From: Prunella strophiata
Taxonomy: Eukaryota > Chordata > Aves > Passeriformes > Prunellidae
Direction: 5' to 3'
DNA length: 64,000 nucleotides
NCBI GenBank assembly: GCA_036583965.1
Contig: JAZBQD010000017.1
Coordinates: 23,718,385 to 23,782,384 of the forward strand
Part shown: positions 1 to 14,729 of the stretch, piece by piece
Layout: each line of letters opens with the position of its first letter
How positions within the stretch are numbered: position 1 is the stretch's first letter
Translations under genes and position numbers: made by a program
Notes under the pieces: model-generated
What the model saw: the letters and a program-made list of their open reading frames with translations, nothing else
Told to the model about the DNA's origin: nothing
Databases searched by the model: none

Positions 1-3000
1 TGCTAGGGGAAGGTACTCTCAGGGCACAGGGGACCTGACAGTGGGGCCACAGCAGCACTGGCAAACCTGGATGTGCAACAGGTGTGGCACAGAAATTCTG
101 TATCTCACAGGAAGGCAGAGACAGAGGGAATAGAGTAGGAGCCTGATTTGCTGATTTCCTAATTAAAAAATTTAAGAAATGAGATATGGTCAGAGATGAA
201 GTTGAAGAAAATCTCAGTAAAGCTCCTTGGCCAGCACTCCCAAAGATAGCTCAACAGGAAAAAACTTGAGTAGCCCATTTGCCTGGAAAGGCTGCACAGA
301 AAATAATTAGGTCTTTTCTCACATTTAATATCTGGGAGACAAATTCTGCAAATAAAAGGAACCACAATGTGGAAAGCAAGCTCAGGCCACTAAAGAATTG
401 AAGCACACATCTCATGAACCAATGCCTGCATATGGGCTAGGGCTGTGTAAAAGTGAATGTCTGGCTTTTTGCAGCAGAATTCATAATCTTTTGCATGGCC
501 TTGGGTCATCTGCTTAGCAGGAGTTAAATAAATCTTTAAAACTGTGCAGGTTTTCTTTGGAAAGCCTACAGATACACCTCTATTAAAGAGATGAGGCAGG
601 GTGAAAAATCAGTGTAACAAAGAGATTTTTATTTTGTATACAGTCTGGCTTTCGATATCAGAAGGGAAGACTATAAAAAGGTGTCTGAAAAAAAACTCCC
701 ATCAAATTCTAATACACATTCAAATCATTGCATAGGTTTGAGAATACTAGTCAGAGTCTCAACTTCACACTTCCTTTTACAGTTATCTACCTTAGTAAAT
801 TGCTGTGGATAAAACATGGACAAAAAAGAGTTTTTCCCTTTCATACTGACTCCATTACTTCATCTTTTAAAACTGACCACCCTTCTATTTCGTACCATTT
901 CATTTTAATTCATTCATAAAAAATATTCACCTTAGTCATAGATAATTCACGCTTTGTCAAAAATAAAATGTTCCATCAACTCTGCCCAGTAACTAGTCTA
1001 GGTGTCATTTGGATTGTATTTCCCACCTTTCTAACACATAACTACAAAAAGTAAAAGGAGAGAAAATGAGAATTGAAGGATATAGAATATCTGAGAAGTC
1101 CCCATCACATGACAAATAGCTGAGGTCTTATACAATTTTGGGACATCTACAAAAACATTTTGAATTCTTACATTGACTATTTAGTTGGTTTCTTTGTTGG
1201 TGGTAGTTTGGGTTTGGGGATTTTTTGTACACGCTTTCTGTTTGAATTTTTTGGTGTCTTTTTGGGTTTTTTTGTTGGTTGTTTCTAAGATGGCCAAAGA
1301 ATTACAATTAATCATTGCATGTTAATTAGATTGCATGCTATGGTGTGAACAGAGATATGAAGCAATAGATATCCTAGAAGGGGATAAAAGCTAAGACTCT
1401 TTTTTTTTTTTTTTTTTTTTTTTAAAGCAAAAAACCTCAAAAAATCTCTAAGGACACAACACTGATAAAGGGAAGCCTTGCTTATCAGCAGTGATGCACA
1501 GTCCTAGCAGTTGTAAAGAAGGAAAAGTTTGCATATCCGGAATGAGAATAGAAATAGCACAGCAGTAATCAAAACATGTCATGATTTTTCAGACCACTTC
1601 CTTTTTAGCCCTATATTCTTGCTAACATAATTTAGCAAGCACCAGCTTTCACCCTTCTACAAATTTAATATAATGAAAAATCTACTGTGAAACATGGACT
1701 CAATTTTGGCATCTAATGATCCATTAGATGACCCATGGAGAAGGAAGCTAGAATCATCTCTAAAAGCTAAATTCTGCATCTTGTCCTCATACATTTTACT
1801 AAAAATATTGCACAGACTTCTATATGTTTTTCTGATCCATAACATTCACACTGCTGATTTTTTATATTACACATGTAGCAATGAAATGACAGGTAGAATC
1901 TTTCTAAGGTTTGTAGTCACCATCTTATTCATAATGTAGAAAGAGTGGCTTTTCTCAAATATACAGGCTGCAAAGTGTGGAAGTTTGATAGACCTCTGAG
2001 AAAATTGAAAATACAAGACTAAAGTAAAAGTATGAGAAATATCTGTAAAACAGAGCTCCAGGCACTTATTTTCATTTGTTGACAGAACCAAAGGCCACAT
2101 TTATGCTTCCCAGAAAAACAGAGAATATGTTTGAATAGACCTCTGACAGGTATTCTTAGGTGCAAAATGACTGAATAGCAGACCAGGTATCTTATCACCA
2201 CATAGCAGGAATCAAGAAGAAAAATCACTACCCTGACAAACTAAAATATGCTCTAAGATGGTAAAATTCCCACCCCAGTGGCTATCCACAAAGCTTCTTT
2301 CCAGGAATAAATTATCACAGTGTGACTGAATTATCGATAGGTGACAAGTCTCTCTTTGAAATCACTGGAATCAAGACTGGATGCTCTTTGCCGTCAGAGA
2401 GAATGCATCAGAAATAATATGTACTAGTTCATGTTTATTTGTTTGAAAATCATAGAGAGCATGTAGTTTGGATCACATGGATTTTAACAAGACTGTACAG
2501 CTCTTAACATAGCTGCAGTCTCTGCATTATTAACTAAAGTGAGCATAACTTTTAACTAATATGTGCAGTGCAAGTAGCTCCATGTGTACTGTGGTCACTC
2601 ACAACACAATAAAATTTCACTCTTCAGTAAGTCACATGGCTCTTTAACTGAATTGGGTACAATGTGATAAAAGAAAAGTGGAAGAAGAAAAAAGAAAGAT
2701 GAACAAAAACCTCAACTGACAACATTAATTCAGTCACAAATTAAAGAGAAATCTCTTGAAATGCTAGGAGTGGCTGATCTTAGTTTAATTCAGTATTTTT
2801 CCAATACATGATCAAAGCAAACTAGGTTTATGCAATTTATAGTTATTGTTATGGTAGAAGAGGTATACATTAACCTATCACTACCAGGAATCCAGAAGCA
2901 CACCAAATAATATTTTTGTATTAATTTCTTGCAGTTAATAATGGCGTTGTAGTTGTAATAGTATTTTTGGTTAGTAGGACAGATTTCTACCATTTATGTT

Positions 3001-5481
3001 GTGTCACTGGGAACACAAATTAATTAGAGATTTGCAATCTCCGTGGTGAGCAAAACAGGTACAGAGCACTGTGTGGAAACAGTATAACATCTTCTGTCTG
3101 TTTTTGTTTCTTCTGTCACCATGAGACCTGAACCAGACCTGAGGAAATATCTTCATTCTACTCAGGGGAGCTGCATTTTTGTGTGGATGAGAGCAGTGAG
3201 AATGCTCATTTTCTCTATGGGACATAAATTCTCTCTGCCCTGATTCTACAACATTCAGCCTCTGACTGCAGACTGTTCTGTGTGCATTACTATTGTGTCA
3301 GTGTACAAACACATCATCAAAGTGATAATGAAATAATGACCCAACAAAATGAAGGGGATTTTAATTTTCATTTTCAAATTCACCACTTGGAAAGAATCCC
3401 AAATGTTGCCAAGTACATATATTTTATAGTATAAAAGATTTTAAAAAAAGCAAACATTGATCAATAGTAACAATTTTCAAAACAATTTTGTTACCATTGC
3501 CCTGGAAAGATTTGTGTTTCTACCTAAAATAGAGAATTAACTGATAACAAAATAAAATTCACAATAGCTTTTCTCCTAGGTAGCCCCTCATCTGGACAAA
3601 TAGTGTTTGCTGGTATGCATACATCCACAGTCTTACTAGTTTCTAATCCAGTTTTTTCTTAGTCATACTGAGATAAAGCAATCAAATAGAGTCTTTCTTT
3701 CTGTCCTTTGTGGCAGTCACGAAACCTGAAGTGGGAAGATTATATTTTGGGTTAAAAATAAGTATTGTAAATCAGCTTCATTAGCCCTACTTTTACTGAC
3801 TTTACTAAAAACCCAATAACCCCTCCAAAAAGACCTCAAACCAAACAAAAAACAGCTCAGTAAACCACAAAAGCAAATCAAACCCACTAAAGACACTTTT
3901 ATTTTTATGTGCATTTTTCTACTTTCAATTTTCCTTTTGGAAATCTGAAAACATTCTTTTCCCCTAAGCACATTGTCCCTTCAAATGCTAGGTTTTAGGG
4001 TATTTTTAGCTTGTATTGTGAAAGGAGCAGAAATTGACACAGCTGTTTTTTTCCAGAGAGGAATGGCAATTTAACATAGCTGTGTGGTGCAGAAAATTGC
4101 CAAGTACAAGTGATGCAGCCCTAAGATCAGGTGTGAACTGGGGGCCAGGTGTGCCTGGTGCTGCAGCAGCATCTGGTATCAGCTGCTCCTCTAGCACAAA
4201 GCAATCCCTGGAGCACAATCCATTTCATTTAAAAGAGATGCGCTTACACAGAGAGCTGTGTTTGTGATTTATTCTGTCACTTCACTGTTACCTGCCTCTT
4301 CTACTGCAGTCCTGTTTATTTTTTCTCAAGACTCAGTGACACTGATAAACTGCTCTCTTCTAAAGTATTATATGAACATATCAATTTCATTGCTTTTCTT
4401 GGTCCACTGCAGAGAATTGTTGCAAAACTTGACTCAGTTTGTGTCATGGCTGGCCATATCATAGGAGTAAGCATGAACAGCTGGGCTGCACTGCTGAGCT
4501 TAGGAAACTGCTTGCTGCCCAGGGCTAGGCAGAGGAGGCTCCAGAGACACAAGTAACTGACAGAAGACAAAATTTCCAGTAGTAAAGGATATTTTCTCTT
4601 GAGCTCTAACCAGCACAACAATGCTGACATGCAGAGAATGAAGCTGAACCTCCCTGAAAAACTGTTATAGGCTAAGAGAAATAACCAGTATGTGGGAAAG
4701 TCTGGCCATGAAACATGAAAAATCACTGAGTAATTTGCTTGGAAAACAGAGGGTAGGTGGCCAAGAGGAGCAAAAGACCTCAGGAAAGGTATTTCAGGTG
4801 GATATCCCAGTGTGTGCACACAACTGCATGCAGAGGGGGAACACTCAGGAAAGATTAAAGTTCCACTTGCAGCCACAGAACTCTGGCTTTGCCACAATGC
4901 AATCCAGTGGGCTGGACTGAAGACCTTCCAAAGTTCCCATTAGCCTGAGTTGTCCTCAGATCCCACAGTCCTAAATGTTATGATGTCTTAACAAAATAGA
5001 TAGTTCTCTCCATTTTCCTGCTGGAGCCACAAAAGCCAGAGAGATGTAACTTTTCCTTGGGTATCACAGGAGAACCAAGATTAAAAAGAATCTGAAATAC
5101 AAAACTGAAGTCTTGGATTACAGTGAAAAAATTACTCAAATTATCATAGGTCTTTAATATTCAGATTTGTCCAAGGTCGGATGCAGTGATTAAACTCAGC
5201 CCAAATGTATCTGAAATCACAAAACACAGTCCAGAAAAACCTGCTATGCTTCCAGCTACAAAACAACTTCAGAAATATGAATCTTGAAATGTTGGCTGTG
5301 TTTCTTAGCGGGAAAGTGTTCCTATTAATTCAATTTATCCCAAACTATACTAAGTTATGACCAAAATAATTTTTCTTAGCTGTGGAAGAAACAAAAAAAG
5401 CAATCACAAATTTTGAAATTTTATTTCTCTTAAATTTGCAGCATTTTTGCTGTAAAAAGTCAAGGCTATCAAACTCCATCT
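1..5481. other. Unique AT-rich sequence without a recognised gene
   Basis: I see no exon, RNA gene or known transposon here. It holds a T25 run (1399-1423), a G/T-rich patch (about 1190-1290) and scattered short ORFs with no recognisable protein features. The longest ORF is 193 codons on the minus strand (4316-4897). It is rich in Leu, Ser, Phe and Cys, has no domain I recognise, and no clear splice or promoter context, so I do not call it a gene. The region could be intergenic or intronic. Confidence 0.6.
1399..1423. repeat. Poly(T) tract, 25 bp
   Basis: An uninterrupted run of 25 T. It is followed by an A-rich stretch and is not attached to a recognisable retroelement on either side. Confidence 0.95.
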
Positions 5482-6385
5482 TAGAATCATAAAATAGAAT
5501 CATAGAATGGTTTAGGTTGCAAGGGACCTTAAAGACTCTCTGGTTTTAACTCCTCTCTCAGCAACACCCCATCCTACCTGGCTTGAACACTTCCAGGCAT
5601 GAGGCACCCACAACTCTTCTGTGCTGCCTGTTCTAGTGCTTCACCACCCTCACAGTAAAGAATTTCTTCTTAGTATCTAACCTAAGGTTCACCTCTTTCA
5701 GTTTGTACCCATTAATCCTTGTCCTGTCACTAAAATTCCTGATTAAAAGCCCCTCTCCAGCTTTTCTTGCAGGCTCCCTGCAGATACTTGGAGGCTGCTA
5801 TGAGGTCCCCACACAGCCTTCTCTTCTCCAGGCAGTCCCAACTCTCTCAGCCTGTCTTTGTCAAGGACATGCTCCAGTCATTTTGTCAGCTTCATGGCCT
5901 CCCCTGGACTTGCTCCAACAGTTCCATGTCCTTCTTATATTGGGGCCATCTGAACTGTGCACAGAGGTCCAGGAGGGGTCACATAAAGCAGAGTGAAGGG
6001 GCAGAATCCCCCTCCTCACCCTGCTGGCCATGCTGCTTTGGATGCAGCAAGGATTTCATTGGCTTTCTGGGCTGTAAGCACTCACTGCCAACTCTAGTTT
6101 GTCATCAAGCACTTCCCCAAGTCTTTCTCCACGGGGCTGCTTCTATCATTTCTCCACACAACCTCCAGGTGTACTTGGGCTTTCCCAGACTCATGTGCAG
6201 GACCTTGCACTCCTCTTATTGTACTTCATGAGGTTTGCATTGGCCCAGGTGCCTCTGGATGACACCCCTTCCCTCCACAATGTCGACTGCACCACACAGG
6301 TGAGTGTCATCAGCAAATTTTCTGAGGGTGCCCTTGATCCCACTGTCAATCTCACTGTCACCTTGTCCAAAGCACAGTAGCAGAA
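5482..6385 (-). mobile_element. CR1 LINE 3' portion (reverse transcriptase C-terminal half plus tail), antisense
   Basis: The plus strand opens with two degenerate copies of the CR1 terminal octamer (as AGAATCATA/ATAGAATCATAG) and then the antisense of the conserved CR1 3' end. Sense is therefore minus. Reading minus from about 6385, one frame carries a reverse-transcriptase-like segment with the catalytic FADD box (codons at about 6307-6318), then a segment resembling CR1 'CKVLHxSLGxPKYTW' around 6180-6220, then the C-terminal region rich in Arg and Leu. Frames shift several times and stops are present, so it is dead. The element is 5'-truncated, the usual fate of CR1 insertions. Subfamily not assigned. 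Confidence 0.9.
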
Positions 6386-7336
6386 ACAATTTTCAATTAG
6401 GCCAATTAGTCCAGTTAACACTGAACTCACTATATTTTGTTTATTCAATAAGAAATCTTAATAAATGCTAAAACTTCTTAAGATAAGAATAATGATATGT
6501 TGCTTAATATTACTAAAACATTTTGCTTCTGCTCAACTGCACATCCAGTTGCAGGAACTTACTGTACTGGGAAACTATACCTAATAGTTCTTCTCAACCT
6601 TGCAGATATCAACATACTGAAAAATATATCATCAAAATATGAAAGCAAGGAAAAAGTTCAAACATAGGTTTAGAGTAGTAAATTAAGAAAGGACTTGAAA
6701 CTTATGGATCCTTTGTTCCCACAGGAGTGTAAACTAGGGTTTTTTGTCTTTTCATCTGACTGTGGTTGTTTTACATCATTGATGCAGATACATGGGACAA
6801 GAGACAGAGTGCCAACACTCAACATAACCCACACGCAATTTGTCTAATAAATGTACAAGCTGAATCTGAAATGAAATTATGTGATTGCCTAAAACATCAC
6901 CAGCTGAAGACTACTTTATAAATTTGAGTTGCATTAAGTGTCTTTCAAGCTTAACATCACAGAGCAAATATCTTCATAATAAAGCTTTAAATCACTGACT
7001 ATTCTTCAATTTCAAATATCAGGATTCTACTTTTGTGGACAGGTAATTTTCTTCATAGTGAGGAAATCTCATGGTTGCATGACCTACCTGTATATTAGAA
7101 AAAAATGAGGGTTTCTTTTACCTTGGTTTTCAAGACCTTCCTGGAAGATTTCCAATCCATTCCCTCACTCCCAGGGTCATGACTAAAAACATCCATAAAG
7201 AGGGGTTTTGCTTACAAGTCCTTCAGGAATTTCAGGAAACGGCTCTGTGTTCTACCCCCTCTACAGGCAGCTGGTGAAGATTTTGTTTCCCTTTCCAAGT
7301 GATGGGGAAGGGACAGAGGCAAACAAATTACACCTT

Positions 7337-7359
7337 AAAAAAAAAAAAAAAAAAAAAAA
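7337..7359. repeat. Poly(A) tract, 23 bp
   Basis: A run of 23 A followed by a purine-rich stretch (GAAGACCAGAA). No retroelement body is recognisable upstream, so it may be a simple repeat or the tail of an old, unrecognised retrocopy. Confidence 0.95.
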
Positions 7360-9039
7360 GAAGACCAGAACTATTCACTTTCAGGGTTAAAGGTGGCTCC
7401 TCAATTACCATAACAACAACTGTAGTTAACTGATAAACACCTAATGCCTTGCAGGAACTTGGATCACAGAGCTGAAACAAATTTTTTACAATGTTGTTTC
7501 TGTCACCTATCATAACAAATGAAAGGGTAACCAGCAAAATAGCAGGATAAGGAGACAAGTACTGACCAGGCCCAGGTAAGGAGAAAACTTAATGTTCATA
7601 TACAGTTGACACAGCAATTGCAGGAAGATATCTTGTGAGTGTCAAGAACAAACAATATTTGATCCCTATAGGCTGATGCTAGTAAAATAATCCCCAAAAG
7701 GATACCTCTAGTGTTCACTGAGCCAGTAGCTCAATGTCACCTCTTACATTAATAACTTTAATGAAGTTTTGAGAGAGTGACTTGAGTTGGCAAGGGCAAG
7801 GAAGATGTTTGAAGGACAGGATGTGGAAGATAGCCATAAAAGCAGTGAGAGCTCTGGCCAAATAAATCTTCCCATTACAGACAAGGATACTATCCCAAAC
7901 CTTTCTAATCCAAGTTGTTGCAAACACTCCAAAATTTTTAAAGGGGGATAGGGAAGGAATACTGAGTTAACCAAGGAAGAGACTATATTCCCTGGGCTAT
8001 TTTTGTTAGATATAGTAAAAATTAATGGAGACATGAGCTGGTAAAAATAAATTAGGGAGTTAAAAAAAAAAACCAAAAAACAAAACCTCAGCACCAGAAC
8101 TGATCACTGGGTAAAAAGCACAGGCAGAAATTTCATAGGATAATCTCGCATTTCAGCCATCATCACAGATGCTGGAAGAAGGCACCATTTTTCACAAACC
8201 TTGCACTGTGGGAGAACTGAGTCTGTGGCCAGGAAGAGTGATATCAATAACTTGGAAGCCCAGATAATTTTATCACACCACAAAATTCACCACATTACCA
8301 GAGCATTCATAAATAGATGTTATGGAGGGCAGTTTATAGGGACAGGGGAATAACTGAGCTAGGGGTGCTCTCAAACACCATGCTCTGCCCTAAGTTGAAT
8401 TTTTGGGTCAAGCTACCAAAGAGAACAGTACTAAAGAACACTGCTCTTGTGAAAATATATTAACTAGGGGATCTTCACTTTACTGTATTGTTGTTATGTG
8501 TGCACATGGAAAAGTACACCACAGTCATGTCATACAAAAATGAGTGATAATTACTAAGAGCAAGCAGCATGTGGCACTGATGGTTGTGGGAGCAGTTAAT
8601 AAGGTATAAGAGACACAGTTTGTACACTGTGTCAGTGCTTTCATACAAAACCAGGTCAATAAGGCCTAAAGTCACTGCTGATAGTCATCAGATCTTGAGT
8701 CATTGTGACCCAAGTCAGTAATTGCCAAATCAACACCAGGCAGATGTTTTCAGCTTAAATAAAAAGAAAAACATCACCCCAATGGATGTGTTTCACCTTG
8801 AGCTGAGGTTAAGCTGGCAAGGAAGCTGAAGCAGATTGAGAAACTTACTTCTACACAACAGGAATGATGAGGGATGGGTTCATCTGTGCAGTGCTGGCTG
8901 CTTTTGGGTTTGTAGAGTAGTGAGCACAAGTAAACCTTGGGGATGTGGGCTGAGAAGGGTCTAACCCTATCTCTGTAGATGGTATACTGAGATTTTGAAG
9001 CCTATCATCTTAATTTCTGTAGCAAGGCCTTAACTTAAA

Positions 9040-9072
9040 GGGTAAAGTATGGGTAAAGTATGGGTAAAGTAT
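9040..9072. repeat. Three perfect tandem copies of an 11-bp unit
   Basis: The unit GGGTAAAGTAT occurs three times head to tail with no mismatch (9040-9050, 9051-9061, 9062-9072). It is a small minisatellite-like array. Perfect identity suggests a recent expansion. Confidence 0.95.
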
Positions 9073-9736
9073 GTGCTCTGGAGGAGTCTACAGTCTTTAT
9101 GTAAAACATAGCATGATGGAGCGTCTGATGCAGGAATTTAAAAATTATTCCTGTGATTGATTTCATCCTTGCCCAAACAGTGTGTACTGTTTTAATCAGA
9201 GTTTATTTATCTTCAACTTCTCTCAATTACTGCGATAGTTGTGATTACTACAGTGAGAAGCCCTTCTTATTGAGTTTCTATTCCTCATCTAAATACTAAA
9301 TTAAAAGACTGACAAACACATTCACTAATCTTGCCTTCCCTAATCTAAATGTATTGACAATATCTTTTCCCTATAAAGGACATTAAACCTAATTCTATAA
9401 CCAATAACACCTCACTGCTGAGGCCTCAGCAAATCTCATTTATGTACTTCTGTTTTAAACTCTGGGCACCAGACTTCAATGTTATGATGCACTGGCTGTA
9501 ACATCACAGTGAAATGCTCAGGAGCTGAAGCCCTTTTTAGTGGGCAACCTCCTGCTCATTTACAAGTGCACAATCCCTGCATCCAAACCACAGTGAGTTT
9601 GAAGATAATCAACAACTCCTCAGTACTCACATCCCTAGAATTACATAAAAGAGGTAGGGGTGGTTATTATTTGGAGACATTTTGATTTCAATGTGATTCA
9701 ATTTAATTTCTCTAGAATATCCTTACAAATTTGTCT

Positions 9737-9766
9737 ACACACACACACATACACACACACACACAT
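9737..9766. repeat. (CA)n microsatellite with one interruption
   Basis: About 14 AC dinucleotides interrupted once by a T, followed by ATGTATGTG. Typical dinucleotide microsatellite, probably polymorphic. Confidence 0.95.
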
Positions 9767-12700
9767 GTATGTGGATACCTACCAAAAATACCATTGACAT
9801 TTCCAAGAGGCAAGTTTGGAACTTGCTGAACTCCCACAGTTCAGGGCAGACAAACATTTCAGTGTGAGCTCATCCAACTTCTAGCAGAGGGCAGCACACA
9901 CGCATCATCCTGGGAATTTTTTTTTTATCAGTTAGAAAGGATGGAATCCATAAATAACATAAAAGAAGCAAGACATCTACCTCTTTATCTACACATTTCT
10001 TCAGCTGACACTGGAGCTTCCAAGAGTGTTGTAAGTTGGTTCTTCACTATATTCAAGGGTTCTCAAGTCCTAACACAGTTGTGGCAAATAGGCATTTTCT
10101 CAAGATGCATTGTAATTCACAAAAGCAAAACAATAATTCAGAGAGAAGTTTCTCCTGTTATGAAGTGTTGTTCCCTGACCTAAATAGTCTTTGAGTCATT
10201 TTATGTTACTCCCTATTTAGTGGATGGGTTGCTACTATGGCAACCACCCATCCTGCTCTACAGACATAGGTATTATTCCTTGATACACTTATGTTCTCTC
10301 ACCAATTATACTTGGTACAAGTTCAAAATCAGAAAATATCTGGGAAACTAATTTGCTTTGACAATGCTTTTATCTAGGTTATATTATATTGCAAAGATAA
10401 AATAGGATTGAAAGTGTAAAGTAAAGTTTGCATTAATCCCACTAACGGCATACTCAAGGAACAGTACAGGGAGCCCAGCTCCCCACATTAATTTTCCTTA
10501 TCTAGATGTAGTAAAATATCAGCTCCATGTCAAACCTGACACGTCTCAGAGACCTAAGGAAAGACACACCTGTGGTTATAAGATCCTAGGCAGTGCATCT
10601 CAAAGGGAAGAGGAGAAAATGGGATGAAAATAATCAGATTTAGTGGCTGCTGCTGCTGGCTCATACAGTCATCTATGTAGAAAATTGGTGACATGGCCCA
10701 GAAGGGGCTATATCAGTCTTGAAAACACCTAATGTTGTTAATGAAGGTCAAATGACAGGGGTTTGTGAGTTTCTGGTAAAGAGCTATCAATGCTCATATC
10801 ATTACAACTAAATGGAGGATGTCTGGTGGGAATAGGCCATCCATGAAAACAAATCTTTCAGATAGTCCCTCGACAGGACATTTGCTTTCTTCCCACAAAT
10901 TTCAACAGAACTCTGCATGACTGATACAAAAGGATATCACAGGAAACATAGAGATTTCCCACATTGCTTTTATAAAAAATCCCTTTCTTTCCTCAGTGTT
11001 TCATGGTTTGGACTGGTAGTCAGAATTTTATTGGCAGATTTTAAATGGAGAAGAACCTATTTTGCATTTTTAAGCCTCCATCCTCTACAGATTTTAAGAA
11101 GGAAATAGATACTTTTCTTTCTATTAAGCTATCAAAGCTCATATACAAATCCCCTGAAACTACTATTTTGTATTTGTATTTATAGGGATTTTCTACAAAG
11201 GTAGAAATACACTATTTTCATCCTATTCACTACCACTCCAAAGAGTCACTGCTTTCTTGGGCATAAAATTGACAAAAGCATACTTTTCTGAGTAAAATTT
11301 AAATATATGTGTCTTTTCCTGAGATGCAAAAAGCCACACACACAACAAAAATATTCCACAACCTCTAAATTTGATTGAAACCCCACTAATACAACATAAA
11401 TAACATCTCTAGGGGAAACATCTCAGCCAAACTTGCAACAAAATATTTTGTAAAGCCTTCCTCAGTGAAATATGAGGATATATTGATACTTGTACAGTGG
11501 TTTTGTCGTGGAAGAAAACAAGAGTTAAGAAAGTCAAAGCTGACAGTCTCAAAGGCTGAGGGTCTCTAATGAAAATCTAGGTGGATGTTGATTGATAGAT
11601 GTCCAAAAAAAGGCTAAAACACATGTTCTTCCTTTCTCCCTGCCACCCAATAACATACAGCTTAAAAAAGCAAAGAAACATATAGACAGGGAGTGGGGAG
11701 AAAAGGAAATAAGTCAATGTGTTCCTGATCTTCCCCTTTTTCAATAAAGAATCAGCGTCCTCTGGACCAACTGCCAATGGACGTCCAGAGTATCCACAGA
11801 AGAACAGGACACTGAGTGAATTTATTGTGGGAATTTACCCTCTTCCAAAGTGGGACAAAAAATAGTTACACATTTCTTTGCAAAGATCATTGTACATGTT
11901 TCCTCAAATCCAGAAAAAATTGGTAACAGACAAAATGCTAACAAATATTTGATTTGGCAGCCATATATATATGGTGGCCTGGATTGACTTATTTAATCAT
12001 CAACAATTCTATCATCTTAGTAAGGTTAGACTTATTTAATCATCTGTTGCTCTCATATGAAAGCACCTGCCTGTTCTATCTGAAGTAGCTGCAGCTAAAA
12101 AGTGGTCCAGGTGGAACATCTGCCAGTGTTTCCTTTAACCAGTTGACCTTGCACCACATGTGACCATGTGATTTTCCTTTCACACCAAAACACCTACAAA
12201 AAAGGATTTTTTGTTCATTGAAGAAATAAATATACAATGCAGAACAAAGATGCCTGAGCAAGACATGGCTTTTCAGGCCAATAAGGTAAGGGTCATCCTG
12301 AACTTTCAGATGGAGAGAAATATAGTAAAACAGAGAAAGAGGAAGAATGTGTATGAGAGGAGCAAGAGCTGTGAACAACCACCTGAACAGGATGAAGTGA
12401 GAGCAAAGGAGAAGTAATAAATCTCACATGGAAGGAGCCAACACAAGTAGGCAATGGGTAAAGATGACAGCAGATGCTTCAGTTTAAAGGGGTTTAAAGA
12501 GGTCTCAAGGGTGGTTGGAGGTGAAGGAGGCAGGACAGGAAGGTATGTCAGAAACTGAGATGAGAAACTCATAAAAAGAAAATATTTACATTGTGATTAG
12601 AAAACACAAAGAAAATAGTGATGAGACAAAAATTCAGTACATAGGCTCACCAATGATAGAACTTCCTCACAGTGATAGAGCAAAATGTAAACCATAATGT

Positions 12701-13064
12701 GCATTGGGGTATGCAATGGCAGATCTGCAGCAATGGGGTCTGCTGTGGTGTCATCCAAAATTATCAAAATTGCTAAGCTGACTATGGGGCTCCCTTAAAG
12801 ATTTCACCACAGCTTCTTGCCATGCTAGGTGACACACTTCTAAGGCATTTATCTGCTTTTTGATGTAACTCAGAAGACCTGACTGTGAGATAAAATATGC
12901 ACTTTTGCATGTGTGTTATCCGGTTCAGGCAGATGCACTTCTCAGCCAGCTGACAATATAAAAGCAATGATAGGGAAGTATATTTTGAAAAGGCACTTGG
13001 TAGATTTGGACAATCACAGTATTAGAGTTTATGCCAAGGCAGGGATTGCCTTATTCACAATATA

Positions 13065-13222
13065 GTTTTTTTTATTTGTCATTGTTGTTTTGCTCTGCAC
13101 TCATATATTTTTTTTTTCACTTTTTTCTCTCTTTTTTTTTTTTTTTCCCTTTGTTTTAGTTTGGTTTTTTGGGTGGTTTGTTTTTTTTTTTTTGTTTTTG
13201 TTTTTTTTGGGTTTTTTTATTA
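13065..13222. repeat. T-rich low-complexity tract
   Basis: About 160 bp of T runs with occasional C and G (TTTG, TTTC units). The complementary strand is A-rich. No flanking element was recognised. Confidence 0.85.
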
Positions 13223-14697
13223 GCCTGCCCTGAAATCTCATACAAATAAATTTACAGGCACTTTTCCTGTGACATTCATATATACATCACAAATATTAAT
13301 ATGTCACACAGATCATATGTTATATGAACTTACACTCATCCAGGACAGGTTATGGACAGGCATTAAGTATTCGGGTTATAATTGTAAAGTTATTCAAACT
13401 GTCAAACTACAAAGCCTTATTATTTGCTGCAAAATAGCTTACCAGCAACAAAAGTAAACCAACAAAAGAACCAAATCAACCAACAAAAAATTGTAATCAT
13501 GTTCATCCAGATGATGTACAAAGCAGAAGGGAAAGAATTCATCACCAAACTACTTCCAGAAAACTCTTAGATACATTATTTAGGATGCCTGCAGGCAAAA
13601 CATGTTTAGGGCTTGGTGAAAAATAGATCTATGCACTTCAATATTTTGCCAAATCTAGTGATCCTGCCATTCTAACCAAGATTGTAAGAGATTAATTTTC
13701 TCATTCTATATCTTGCATTTCTATCCAGTGTAGCCACTTGACCCTGAAGAAGTTTTGGCAGCACCTCTCATGCATATCAACACTTAGATAGGTCAACAAT
13801 TCATCCTCCAAGAGCTGCATGCCTATGTGTGTGTATGTGCACATCTCTTTCTCGTTCTTACACTTGAGAAGTGTTGACTCTCAGTGTTTCTGTACTGTGG
13901 CATTTTTTGACATAACTACAAAAACCTTTTTGCATAATCTCTGTTGTGCTTACACAGCCCTATCACAGAGAAATTCAAATGCACCAACTCTTTGTAGAAC
14001 TGTCTTATTGCTGAATTAACATGCCTGTAACTACAATTGTACCTATAATGAATCATATATGTATAATTTCTTTGCACACTCGAGCCCAGAATAAGTGTGG
14101 AAAGAGTGAATTTGTGAGTGGCAAAGAATACCTTGGCTGCCACAGTGCAGGGGACTTGGATATCTGAGGCAGACAGATGGCATGTTGCCCTGTGCACTAG
14201 TTTTACTCCTTCATGAGCTGTGCACAAATTTTCTGTCTGTATAGAAGGAAAAATTAGGTTAAAAGTCTTTCACACATGCTTTTGACATGAAAGTCTAGAT
14301 CAATCAGCCTTTCATATATATTGCAGCCTTCATTCCAATGGAAACATTAACTTTTTGAACACTTCAGAGCTTACAGAAATTCACAGAAAAATAGCCATGC
14401 AAAACTCACACTCATGATGGGTAGTCTTTCTGTCATATTATATTTCATCTCTGATACAGATAGGAATTCTGTACTTTAAAGATGCAACATTTATTTTTTT
14501 GTTGATTAAAAGATTTACTGGTCAATCTCCAGTGCCAGCTCTGCACACACTGCAGGGAATTCTTCTGAGCTTAATTCTTCAATTGCAGATTTTATGAAAA
14601 TCCTTCAGAGGCAGGTGGCAGCAGAAGGTCACTGAAGAAAAATGTTATAAAAGAAACATCACCCAGAGAGGTGTAGAGAAGGCATGCATGGCTTTTT

Positions 14698-14729
14698 GTG
14701 GATGGATGGATGGTTTTGTGGATGGATGC
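14698..14729. repeat. Short GGAT / TTTTGTGGATGGATG repeat
   Basis: GTGGATGGATGGATGG is followed by TTTTGTGGATGGATGC, giving a short tetranucleotide repeat inside a duplicated 15-bp word. Simple repeat with no inferred function. Confidence 0.8.

Noticed and set aside
4316..4897. 193-codon minus-strand ORF rich in Leu, Ser, Phe and Cys
   Set aside because: No domain, no splice or promoter context and no family recognised. A plus-strand ORF overlaps it. One ORF of this size in 64 kb may be chance.
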